From Clostridiales bacterium (GTDB taxonomy: Bacteria > Bacillota > Clostridia > Oscillospirales > Acutalibacteraceae): DNA of 18,157 nt. Location of the stretch: positions 1 to 18,157 of the forward strand of contig JAAYKB010000084.1 in the NCBI GenBank assembly GCA_012522615.1, in the 5' to 3' direction. This document shows positions 5,395-12,130 of this stretch, piece by piece. The notes under the pieces were generated by a model. It made no database searches, was not told the origin of the DNA, and saw nothing but the letters and a program-made list of their open reading frames with translations. Position 1 is the first letter of the stretch; every line of letters starts with the position of its first letter. A program made the position numbers and the translations under genes.

Positions 5395-6210
5395 TTATTT
5401 GCTGAGCTGCTCCATAACCTTTTGGGTAATCCGGGCTACAAGATCTTCGCTGACATTGTCGGTACCGGAATTATCGGCGCTGCATGTATCGCAGATTCCC
5501 GCGCTGTAGCAGCTTGGAAGCCCGGCATTGTTGTTCACGCAGATGTCGGCCGGATGCTTGCCCTTAAGACCGAACTGGCGGCGAATATCATAAAGTCTTT
5601 CGACCTGGGCTTTGGAAAGCTCCTTTGGTCCGCCGAGCTGGCAGGATATATATAGGAGACGGGCATAAAACTCGACCGACTCCATCTTGTAATAAGCGTT
5701 GAGCAAGGAATCGGAGTATGTCAGCGCACCGTGGTTCTCAAGAAGAACGGCGTCAAAATTCTGCAGGTATTTCGAAACGGCCTCCGGAATCTCATCGGTT
5801 GAGGGGGTGCCGTATTCTGCGATGGGAACACAGCCGAGCGCGATAACGGCTTCCGGCATGATGGGCTGCGAGAGCGGCTTGCCCGCAATGGCAAAACCGG
5901 TTGCGTAAAGGGGGTGCGCGTGGACAACCGCGTTTACATCGGGCCTTTCTTTATAGACACGCATATGCATCTTGATTTCGGAGGAGGGCTTAAAACCGGG
6001 GTTTGCCTGGATGACCTTGCCCTCGCCATCTACCTTGCAGATGTATTCAGGTGTCATAAAACCCTTGCTGACGCCCGTCGGGGTGCACAGGAAGAGATTT
6101 TTGCCAATCCTGACGGAGATGTTTCCGTCGTTGGCGGCAACCATTCCTTTGTCATAAATGCGTTTGCCGATTTCGCATATCTGTTTTTTAATCTCATACT
6201 CGGAAGTCAT
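5395..6210 (-). CDS. Class II aldolase (L-fuculose/rhamnulose-1-phosphate type) with C-terminal encapsulation helix
   Basis: This protein has 271 residues, about 55 longer than E. coli FucA. The aldolase core (1-215) shows NDGNIS (27-32), TPTGVSKG (43-50), the catalytic Glu in SSEIK (E78), zinc ligands H97 and H99 in HAHP, and H160 in ENHGAL. It should cleave a 6-deoxyketose 1-phosphate into L-lactaldehyde and dihydroxyacetone phosphate. The extension has a linker with four cysteines (224, 234, 240, 243), then VSEDLVARITQKVMEQLS (253-270), an amphipathic helix like BMC targeting peptides. AAAGGAG precedes the ATG. It is the first gene of the second BMC transcription unit, with its own promoter. 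Substrate (fuculose versus rhamnulose phosphate) cannot be settled from sequence alone. Confidence 0.92.
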   Translation of the reverse strand: MTSEYEIKKQICEIGKRIYDKGMVAANDGNISVRIGKNLFLCTPTGVSKGFMTPEYICKVDGEGKVIQANPGFKPSSEIKMHMRVYKERPDVNAVVHAHPLYATGFAIAGKPLSQPIMPEAVIALGCVPIAEYGTPSTDEIPEAVSKYLQNFDAVLLENHGALTYSDSLLNAYYKMESVEFYARLLYISCQLGGPKELSKAQVERLYDIRRQFGLKGKHPADICVNNNAGLPSCYSAGICDTCSADNSGTDNVSEDLVARITQKVMEQLSK

Positions 6211-6260
6211 AATGATTTCTCCTTTATGTTAAAAGTGGTCTTCAGTTATACCCGATTCTT

Positions 6261-6280
6261 AATTTCCTATATGGGACATT
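6261..6280. promoter_or_regulatory. Candidate operator, 20 bp imperfect palindrome
   Basis: The sequence AATTTCCTATATGGGACATT is symmetric at 8 of 10 base pairs (AAT-TCC-ATAT-GGA-ATT). It lies about 10-30 bases downstream of the predicted transcription start of the aldolase operon, where a repressor would act as a roadblock. No regulator gene is in the window, so the binding protein is unknown. Confidence 0.4.
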
Positions 6281-6296
6281 TTCCTTTTGCAGATTA

Positions 6297-6325
6297 ATAA
6301 TAACACATAATCAAAGATGAGTCAA
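6297..6325 (-). promoter_or_regulatory. Sigma-70-type promoter for aldolase and shell operon
   Basis: On the minus strand TTGACT (6325-6320), a 17-base spacer and TATTAT (6302-6297) match the housekeeping consensus well. The expected start near 6290 leaves an 80-base leader before the aldolase ATG at 6210. There is no terminator between pduV and this promoter, so read-through from the dehydratase promoter may add to it. Confidence 0.8.
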
Positions 6326-6392
6326 CATATATTTGTAATATTTATTTTGTTTTATCCGATATTTATGTGGTTTTGGAAATTGGTATCATGTT

Positions 6393-6812
6393 CTAACCCA
6401 AATAATCCAACAATTCGCTTATACCCTCGCCCGAAATTGAGCTTACGCGAAACACACGTTTGCAGCCCGCGAGATTGAGCCAGTGTTGGGCGCGCTCGGG
6501 GTTGCCGTGTTTCAAATCGGTTTTTGTCACAATGCCGATAACCTCGCGGTTAACCATACCCGCGATATTGGGGTTGTAAAGCGAAAAGGGCTCGTCTGCC
6601 GCCAGTATCAGTCCCACGACATCTGATTCATAGGCGTAAAGCGAGAGGGCGCCCGCCATTAATCTGCTTTCGGCAAAGCCGCCCGGGGTGTCAATAACCC
6701 AGCCGATTCTCTTTGCGGTTTGGGTTGCGCCGTCAATCTGGAGTCCGGTCAGACGCGCCGCCAGCGCGGATTTCCCGCAGCCGCTCCTGCCTATTAGAAT
6801 TAAGGTCTTCAT
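6393..6812 (-). CDS. pduV: PduV/EutP-family P-loop GTPase-like protein
   Basis: This 139-residue protein has the Walker A motif GRSGCGKS (8-15), DTPG (41-44) in the G3 position, TKTD (96-99) in the G4 position and SSISGEG (124-130). It resembles EutP/PduV proteins, which accompany microcompartment operons; Salmonella PduV has been linked to compartment movement or positioning. Its ATG overlaps the stop of pduU by 4 bases (ATGA), so the two are translationally coupled. The usual G2 Thr region is hard to place, so true GTPase activity is not certain. Confidence 0.88.
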   Translation of the reverse strand: MKTLILIGRSGCGKSALAARLTGLQIDGATQTAKRIGWVIDTPGGFAESRLMAGALSLYAYESDVVGLILAADEPFSLYNPNIAGMVNREVIGIVTKTDLKHGNPERAQHWLNLAGCKRVFRVSSISGEGISELLDYLG

Positions 6813-7189
6813 GTCTTGGTAACAGGACAGACGGCAAAGCCCAAAACATTTTCGGAGTATTCAATAATTGCATTCATGGCGGATTCCACCTCGGAAACCG
6901 TACCGGTTACAATAAGGGTTCCGCTGAAGCGGTCGACAAATCCGAGCTTCACCCCGGACGCCTTGGTTGCGATATCTCCGGCTATGATGGTTGTTTCGGC
7001 GGGGGTGATGTTTACAATTCCGATTGCCGACCTGCTGTAATCGACCGACGGGTCAAGTCCGAGTTTCGCGTAAAGGGATTGGTCAGGGTTTGCGATTATA
7101 TGCGCCAAGGTGAGTTGTTTGCCCGGCACGAACTCCTGAATTATACGTGCCTTTTCGTTGCTCTGGGATTCAAATATGCTTTGCGCCAT
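6809..7189 (-). CDS. pduU: BMC-H shell protein, circularly permuted PduU/EutS type
   Basis: This 126-residue protein matches PduU along its length. IIQEFVPGKQLTLAHIIANP (about residues 16-35) parallels IQEYVPGKQVTLAHLIANP of PduU. IGIVNITPAE, DIATKASGV and GFVDRFSGTLIVTGTVSEVE follow in order. In PduU and EutS the BMC fold is permuted and the N-terminal strands form a small barrel that plugs the pore. I prefer the ATG at 7189 over that at 7198 because AAAGGATGG is then 6-8 bases away. It is separated from the other shell genes and travels with the dehydratase, its activase and pduV. Confidence 0.94.
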   Translation of the reverse strand: MAQSIFESQSNEKARIIQEFVPGKQLTLAHIIANPDQSLYAKLGLDPSVDYSRSAIGIVNITPAETTIIAGDIATKASGVKLGFVDRFSGTLIVTGTVSEVESAMNAIIEYSENVLGFAVCPVTKT

Positions 7190-7222
7190 GTCCACCATCC
7201 TTTCGATAATTTGAAACAGCGT

Positions 7223-8011
7223 TTAGCCGCCTATCTGCGCCTTGAGCCCGAAGCCTTCCGCCGTATCGCGCAGCATTTGCATCTTATCATTAGACGGCGG
7301 CTCGATTCCCTTCATCAGATACTCCCTGCCCAGTCCCTTGTATTTGTCCTGTCCCAGACGGTGGTACGGCAGGAGGTGAATCTCTTCAACCCCTGGCAGG
7401 GAGACGGCAAATTTTGCTATCTCGCCGATTTCCTGAGGAGTGTCGTTAAAAGTCGGTATGACCGGCACCCTGATAATCAGTTTTTTCGCCTCGCGTGCAA
7501 TCTTGGGGGCATTCTCCAGAATCAACCGGTTGGAACCCCCAGTAAACTCCTTATGCTTATCCGGATTGATATGCTTTATATCCATCAGGTATAAATCGAG
7601 ATTGGGAAGCAGCATCTGAATCTTTTCAAAAGGGGCGCATCCGGTAGACTCAACCGCGGTTGAGATGCCGTTTTCCTTAGCCGCCCGTAGCAGAGCGGAG
7701 GCAAACTCGGGCTGGCGCAGCGCCTCACCGCCCGAAATGGTGAGCCCGCCTCCCGAGCGGCGGTAATAGATTCTGTCCTTCAAAACCTCGTCCATGACCT
7801 CCCTTGCGGTAACGTCACGTCCGATGGTCTTCATTCTTCCGCCGGATTCCATCTGCTCTATTTCATATTGTTGGGATTCGGGATTACAGCACCACCGGCA
7901 TCTGAGAAAACAACCCTTTAAAAACACGATGGTTCTGATTCCCGGGCCGTCATGGACGGAAAACCTTTGGATATCGAAAATCCGTCCGACGGTATCCATA
8001 TAATCCATCAT
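7223..8011 (-). CDS. Glycyl radical enzyme activating enzyme (radical SAM), short form
   Basis: This 262-residue protein contains the radical-SAM cluster motif C34-x3-C38-x2-C41 in KGCFLRCRWCCNPES, preceded by FSVHDGPGIRTIVFLKGC, which is typical of glycyl radical activases. TISGGEAL (92-99) is the SAM-binding GGE motif. It should generate the glycyl radical on G817 of the neighbouring dehydratase using SAM and an electron donor. Unlike the roughly 300-residue activases of glycerol dehydratase and choline lyase, it has no ferredoxin-like cysteine insert: between CNPES and the GGE motif there is a short Cys-free linker, as in pyruvate formate-lyase activase. GAGGT precedes the two adjacent ATG codons at the start; either may be used. 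Confidence 0.94.
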   Translation of the reverse strand: MMDYMDTVGRIFDIQRFSVHDGPGIRTIVFLKGCFLRCRWCCNPESQQYEIEQMESGGRMKTIGRDVTAREVMDEVLKDRIYYRRSGGGLTISGGEALRQPEFASALLRAAKENGISTAVESTGCAPFEKIQMLLPNLDLYLMDIKHINPDKHKEFTGGSNRLILENAPKIAREAKKLIIRVPVIPTFNDTPQEIGEIAKFAVSLPGVEEIHLLPYHRLGQDKYKGLGREYLMKGIEPPSNDKMQMLRDTAEGFGLKAQIGG

Positions 8012-8060
8012 TCGTACCTCGGCTTTCTGTGCTCGGACTCGACTTTGTGAACCTCCCGAA

Positions 8061-10589
8061 CTACTGTGCGGTCTGTTCGGTGCGGCTGATTATATCATCC
8101 TGCAGCGAGCGCGACAGCGTGGTGAACAAGGCGCTGTATCCCGCCACCCGAACCACCAAGGACCTGTATTTTTCGGGGTTCTTCTGGGCGTCCAGCAGGG
8201 TCTCGCGGCTGACCACGTTGAACTGCATATGGCTGCCCTTCTGGTCAAAGTAACCGCGGATAAGGTTTATAAAGCTTTCAATCCCGCTTCTGCCCGCAAG
8301 GGCGCTCGGATGAAATTTCATGTTGAAAAGGGTGCCGTTCGAGGCAATGAAATGGTCGAGTTTTGAAACCGAATTGCAGGCGGCGGTCGGACCGTGGGTG
8401 TCCCTTCCTGCTGCGGGGGATACCCCGTCCGCGATAGGGGTGCCCGCAAGTCTGCCATCGGGCGTCGCGCCGGTCTGGGCACCCAGCGGTACGTTTGCTG
8501 AAACCGGATACAGTCCGGCCTGATACTGTCCGCCGCGAGGGTTTTTATAGTATTCGACAGGCTTGGTATATGTATATGCAACGTCGCGCGCGAAACTGTC
8601 CACCTCGTGAATGTCGTTTCCGTATTTGGGCAGGTCCTGTATATCACCGAGAAGGGCATCATACATAACCTTTTTGTCGGAGGGAGTTTGGTTTTCCATC
8701 ACGGTTTTATAGATTTCCGCAATACCCTTTTCGTCAAGCTTCTTTCCGCGCCGCGCAAGCTCGGCGACTATTGCGGCAGTAATCTGCTGCGCCTTTCCGG
8801 ATGAAATGCCTTTGCCGAAATTGTTGTCAAGGGCATCCCTGAACTCGGCAAGGGTGTATTTCTTCTGGTCAAACACAAGGATCTTCACAGCCCAGAGCGA
8901 ATCGGTCATATTGGCGATACCGAAGCCCTGCGGTCCGGTGAAATTATACACCGCGCCACCCTCCTGTACGGTTTTACAGCGCCCGATACAATCCTCAATC
9001 ATGGAGGACAGGTATGGCAGGGGGCAGCGTTCGGCATGGGCGACGTCAATCGCGTTTATGGCGTTGACCATAAGCTCTATCATGTATTTCATCTGCGCCT
9101 TGTAGGCGTCATAAAACTCATCAAAGGTTTTGAAACTGGTAACATCTCCGGTTTTTATGCTTATCTGTTTTCCCGCGTCTATTCCGTTTGAGAATACCAT
9201 CTCAAGCGGGCGGCACATGTTGAAAAAGGCGGCATCATGCCAGCCGTCGGTCTTGCCCGCCTTCTGGGGTTCGACACAGCCGATAATGTTGTAATCCCTT
9301 GCATCGGCAAGGGTCAGACCCCGGTTGACAAGGGCCGGAACTATCACCTCGTCGTTGTAATAGGCGGGCAATCCTATGCCGATGCGGGTCAGCTCGGCGG
9401 CCTTTATCATGAATTCATGGGGGGTGCCGTTCCAGACACGGACCGAAAGGGAGGGTTGGGGCAGCTGCACATGTATAGAGGCTTCAATACACATAAAGGA
9501 AAGGTCGTTGGTGGCGTCAAGCCCCTCGCTGTCCTGCCCGCCTGCAATAAGGTTTTGAAACATGCTGTAGCCCGCAAATCCCTCTGCCGAAGCCGCGTCG
9601 CGCACCTTGCTAAGGTCGTTCATCTTGACCCATAAGCAGTCCATAAGCTCCTGTGCAAATTCCCTTGTGATCGCGCCTCTTTCAAGGTCGGCCTTGAAAT
9701 AAGGATACATATACTGGTCAAAACGGCCGGGGGATATTGAATGTCCGCTCGACTCGGTTTGAATCAGCATCTGGACAAACCAAAAAGACTGGCATGCCTC
9801 ATAAAACGAGGACGCACCCTTTGCGGGTACCCTGTCACAGTTTTCGGCAATCTGCAAAAGTTCCTTCTTCCTCTGAGGATTGGTTTCCCTGTCAGCCTCC
9901 TGCCTTGCGAGCGCGGCATACCGCTTTGCATAATCGCAGACGGCGCGGCAGCTCATAATCACCGCATTCAGAAAGTGGGACTTTTGAGCAAACTCCGAGT
10001 CGCCCGGCCTTAGTCCCGACAGCACCTCTTTTGCTTCCTCGATTATGCCTTCATAGCCTATCTTCAAAACCTTGGCATAATTGACGGTTACATGCCCGAC
10101 GCCGTTATAAAAATAGTTGCCGGGGGTGAATATGTTATGTTCAATCGCCAGTCTTGCTTCGGGCGTCATGTACTCGGCGGCAAGCTCGCTTGTGGTTTTG
10201 CCCCGCCAGTATTTATAGACCTGGGCAAGGGCTTTCTTGGTTTCCTCAGAAATGTAAAACGGGTCGGCACTCCTAGTAGCTATGGTATCGAACTCTTTTT
10301 CAAGCCAATCACACGAAAATTCGGGGAATACCTGGCAGCTTCTCGACGACTTTGTCGTGCTTCCCACGATTAACTCATCCGGACGGATTGTTATCGGAAT
10401 GTTTTCGAGTATATGTTTGAAAGCCTTTGCCCTCCTTGTGATTGTCGGCTCGCCCTCGGTCTGCCGGTAGGATTCTGTCAGCAATACCGCGCGGTCGGCT
10501 TCAATCTCAGGCGTTTTTTCAAACAGATGGTCCACAAGCCTTTGGATACGCGGACTTTTATCGATGCTGTCTGTGTAAAATCCGGACAT
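8061..10589 (-). CDS. Glycyl radical diol dehydratase (1,2-propanediol/glycerol dehydratase type)
   Basis: This protein has 842 residues. It is a B12-independent glycyl radical enzyme that removes water from a 1,2-diol to give an aldehyde. The active-site Cys is C438 in GCVEPQ, with E440 two residues on and D452 fourteen on. H166 (GVGH) and H283-S284 (SSGHSISPGR) complete a set that lines up, at constant offset, with H164, H281, S282, C433, E435 and D447 of Clostridium butyricum glycerol dehydratase. The radical site is G817 in RVAGYSALFTTL near the C-terminus. I infer propanediol as substrate from the aldolase and Pdu-like shell genes. The N-terminus begins directly with the catalytic domain, so I see no encapsulation peptide. 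The ATG at 10589 has GGAGG 7 bases upstream; the TTG at 10595 is less likely. Confidence 0.95.
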   Translation of the reverse strand: MSGFYTDSIDKSPRIQRLVDHLFEKTPEIEADRAVLLTESYRQTEGEPTITRRAKAFKHILENIPITIRPDELIVGSTTKSSRSCQVFPEFSCDWLEKEFDTIATRSADPFYISEETKKALAQVYKYWRGKTTSELAAEYMTPEARLAIEHNIFTPGNYFYNGVGHVTVNYAKVLKIGYEGIIEEAKEVLSGLRPGDSEFAQKSHFLNAVIMSCRAVCDYAKRYAALARQEADRETNPQRKKELLQIAENCDRVPAKGASSFYEACQSFWFVQMLIQTESSGHSISPGRFDQYMYPYFKADLERGAITREFAQELMDCLWVKMNDLSKVRDAASAEGFAGYSMFQNLIAGGQDSEGLDATNDLSFMCIEASIHVQLPQPSLSVRVWNGTPHEFMIKAAELTRIGIGLPAYYNDEVIVPALVNRGLTLADARDYNIIGCVEPQKAGKTDGWHDAAFFNMCRPLEMVFSNGIDAGKQISIKTGDVTSFKTFDEFYDAYKAQMKYMIELMVNAINAIDVAHAERCPLPYLSSMIEDCIGRCKTVQEGGAVYNFTGPQGFGIANMTDSLWAVKILVFDQKKYTLAEFRDALDNNFGKGISSGKAQQITAAIVAELARRGKKLDEKGIAEIYKTVMENQTPSDKKVMYDALLGDIQDLPKYGNDIHEVDSFARDVAYTYTKPVEYYKNPRGGQYQAGLYPVSANVPLGAQTGATPDGRLAGTPIADGVSPAAGRDTHGPTAACNSVSKLDHFIASNGTLFNMKFHPSALAGRSGIESFINLIRGYFDQKGSHMQFNVVSRETLLDAQKNPEKYRSLVVRVAGYSALFTTLSRSLQDDIISRTEQTAQ

Positions 10590-10668
10590 AGTCAAACCTC
10601 CATATCAAAAAGTGGGTAAATTCTAATATTGCTATTTTGATTGTACTTTTTTAATAATATATATGTAT

Positions 10669-10686
10669 GCATGTCTTTATACATGC
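10669..10686. promoter_or_regulatory. Dyad at the dehydratase transcription start
   Basis: GCATGT and ACATGC are separated by six bases (GCATGTCTTTATACATGC). The element covers the expected start site (about 10682) of the dehydratase transcript. It could be a repressor site or a 5'-end hairpin that stabilises the mRNA. It does not resemble the palindrome at 6261-6280. Confidence 0.35.
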
Positions 10687-10688
10687 CC

Positions 10689-10717
10689 ATCTTAATACAA
10701 AACAAAGAATATGTCAA
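10689..10717 (-). promoter_or_regulatory. Sigma-70-type promoter for the dehydratase operon
   Basis: TTGACA (10717-10712), a 17-base spacer and TAAGAT (10694-10689) on the minus strand. It should drive the dehydratase, its activase, pduU and pduV, leaving a leader of 80-90 bases. The -35 is a perfect consensus hexamer. Confidence 0.8.
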
Positions 10718-10839
10718 CCCCAAAACAAACAAAAACAAGATAAATAAATTTAATACAACATATTTTTGTTGGGATTGGCTGTAATAATTCGATTCAGAGG
10801 TTGTTTTTATTTTATAAAGATAAAATCGGTTTGATATGT

Positions 10840-10879
10840 AAAAAGAGCCCCGCAAGCCTTGGTTTGCAGAGCTTTTTTT
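10840..10879. terminator. Second, possibly bidirectional terminator hairpin
   Basis: The 19-base arms AAAAAGAGCCCCGCAAGCC and GGTTTGCAGAGCTTTTTTT pair with two mismatches and two G-U pairs on either strand, around a very short loop. T-runs follow on both sides (seven T on plus, five on minus). Together with the next hairpin it insulates the dehydratase operon from ribosomal-protein transcription. Confidence 0.6.
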
Positions 10880-10886
10880 GTCTAAG

Positions 10887-10919
10887 AAAACCCCGAAAGC
10901 ACAAGGCTTTCGGGGTTTT
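10887..10919 (-). terminator. Intrinsic terminator of the rplM-rpsI operon
   Basis: A perfect 14 bp stem (AAAACCCCGAAAGC with GCTTTCGGGGTTTT) surrounds a five-base loop and ends in TTTT on the minus strand. It lies 38 bases after the rpsI stop codon. Confidence 0.9.
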
Positions 10920-10956
10920 GTAAGCTTTTCGCAATTGTCTCTCGTAAGATATCTGA

Positions 10957-11361
10957 TTATCTCTTTGAGAACTGGGGGGCGCGGCGGGCGGCTTTGAGAC
11001 CGTACTTTTTGCGTTCCTTCATTCTCGGGTCGCGGGTCAGGAACCCGGCCTTTTTGAGCAGAGGACGAAGCTCCTCGCTGTTATATTGCAGAAGTGCGCG
11101 GGAAATGCCGTGACGGATTGCGCCGGCCTGGCCGGTTACACCGCCGCCGGCTACGCGGCAAACGATATCGAACTTATCCAGCGTGCCTGTGAGCGTCAGA
11201 GGCTGGCGGACAATCAGCTTAAGGGTTTCAAGACCGAAATAATCGTCAATTTCACGGTCGTTGATGATGATGGAACCTGTTCCTGCATACAGACGAACAC
11301 GCGCCACCGATTCCTTTCTTCTGCCTGTTCCGTAGAAAAAGGGTCTTTTATTATAATCCAT
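10957..11361 (-). CDS. rpsI: Small ribosomal subunit protein uS9
   Basis: This 134-residue protein has the S9 features GTGRRKESVARVRLY near the N-terminus, GGGVTGQAGAIRHGISRALL in the middle and the basic C-terminal end KKYGLKAARRAPQFSKR, whose last Arg reaches the P-site tRNA in bacterial ribosomes. The ATG has AAAGGAGG about 9 bases upstream and lies 17 bases after the rplM stop, the conserved rplM-rpsI pair. Confidence 0.98.
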   Translation of the reverse strand: MDYNKRPFFYGTGRRKESVARVRLYAGTGSIIINDREIDDYFGLETLKLIVRQPLTLTGTLDKFDIVCRVAGGGVTGQAGAIRHGISRALLQYNSEELRPLLKKAGFLTRDPRMKERKKYGLKAARRAPQFSKR

Positions 11362-11378
11362 GATAGCAGCCTCCTTTC

Positions 11379-11807
11379 TTAAAACTCAAGTGTTTCAGGC
11401 TTTTGAGCCGCGTGTGAATGGTTCGAACCCGCATAAACGCGCAGACGTGTCATCGCAGAGCGACCGATTGAGTTATTGGGGATCATTCCGTTGACTGCAA
11501 GCTCCATCGCCTTTTCGGGGCGCTGCGCCATCAGGGTGGAATACTTGACCTGTTTCAGACCGCCTACCCAGCCGGAATGACGATACCAGACCTTCTGATC
11601 GAGCTTGTTACCAGTAAGAACAACCTTGTCGCAGTTGATGACTATGACATGGTCACCACAGTCGACATGCGGGGTGTATTCCGGTTTGTGCTTACCGCGA
11701 AGCAGAGCGGCAGCCTTTGTAGCCACCCGCCCAAGGGGCTTTCCGGCGGCGTCAAGAACATACCACTTGCGGGAAATCTCGCCCGCTTTTGCCATGTATG
11801 TGGACAT
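11379..11807 (-). CDS. rplM: Large ribosomal subunit protein uL13
   Basis: This 142-residue protein has the length and motifs of bacterial L13: KWYVLDAAGKPLGRVAT, HVIVINCDKVVLTGNK, the YRHSGWVGGLK segment, and a C-terminal half with MIPNNSIGRSAMTRLRVYAG. It assembles early in the large subunit. AGGAGG lies about 8 bases before the ATG. It opens the rplM-rpsI operon behind a strong promoter and a short leader. Confidence 0.98.
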   Translation of the reverse strand: MSTYMAKAGEISRKWYVLDAAGKPLGRVATKAAALLRGKHKPEYTPHVDCGDHVIVINCDKVVLTGNKLDQKVWYRHSGWVGGLKQVKYSTLMAQRPEKAMELAVNGMIPNNSIGRSAMTRLRVYAGSNHSHAAQKPETLEF

Positions 11808-11850
11808 CGTTATACCTCCTGTATCTCCGTTGATTATCTAAAAATTTTAT

Positions 11851-11873
11851 GAGCAATCCTTGACCGGACGCTC
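11851..11873 (-). promoter_or_regulatory. Possible rplM leader hairpin
   Basis: GAGC (11873-11870) and GCTC (11854-11851) enclose a TCC/GGA inner stem and a GGTCAA loop near the 5' end of the predicted transcript, in a leader of about 70 bases. Firmicutes have a known L13 leader RNA (Rfam L13_leader) used in autoregulation. I cannot confirm the match by eye. Confidence 0.3.
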
Positions 11874-11886
11874 AGACGCAGGTATG

Positions 11887-11915
11887 ATAATACCACACCC
11901 CGAAAGCCGTGTCAA
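11887..11915 (-). promoter_or_regulatory. Sigma-70-type promoter for rplM-rpsI
   Basis: TTGACA (11915-11910), a 17-base spacer and TATTAT (11892-11887) on the minus strand: a near-consensus promoter, as expected for a ribosomal-protein operon. Confidence 0.88.
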
Positions 11916-12130
11916 TACTAAAATTGCCTGTTTTTTAATTTACAGCTCCCTCGCGTCCGTTTTCTCTCTTTTTTGCACGTATTTGCGCCCTAGCTTGTTC
12001 TTCATTTCATTTTTCATGCCATAATATGGGTAAAACTATATAAACTTCCCCGCGGCAAATGCGTGGAATACCTCTCGGCTGAAAGCCGATAGCAAATGAA
12101 ATTGAATATCGAAAGGATAGGAAGCTTAAT
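11916..12130 (+). other. Divergent upstream region and structured leader of the ttcA-like gene
   Basis: Together with the rplM leader this makes a 323-base gene-free stretch. On the plus strand, a weak promoter may be formed by TTGTTC (11995-12000) and CATAAT (12020-12025), with a poor 19-base spacer. Two small hairpins follow: CCGCG/CGTGG (12050-12066) and TCGGCT-GAA-AGCCGA (12075-12089). GAAAGGATAGGA precedes the ATG. I do not recognise a riboswitch. Confidence 0.35.

Larger units (their letters stand above)
10590..10956. other. Intergenic region between rpsI and the dehydratase operon
   Basis: This is an AT-rich stretch of about 370 bases without a convincing gene. From right to left it holds the rpsI terminator, a second terminator-like hairpin, an AT-rich upstream segment with the CAACATATTTTTGT motif (10756-10769), a promoter, a short dyad at the start site and an 80-90 base leader ending in the dehydratase ribosome site. 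Confidence 0.8.

Noticed and set aside
8061..10589. Choline trimethylamine-lyase as identity of the glycyl radical enzyme.
   Set aside because: The His166, His283-Ser284 and Asp452 set matches glycerol/propanediol dehydratase, and the aldolase neighbour fits a deoxysugar pathway rather than choline use.
10592..10855. An 87-codon minus-strand reading frame upstream of the dehydratase with one hydrophobic stretch.
   Set aside because: It covers the dehydratase promoter, leader and part of a terminator, is built of AT-rich codons and has no family resemblance or good ribosome site.
12041..12120. A riboswitch in front of the ttcA-like gene.
   Set aside because: Two small hairpins are present, but I cannot match any known riboswitch core and there is no terminator or sequestered ribosome site.
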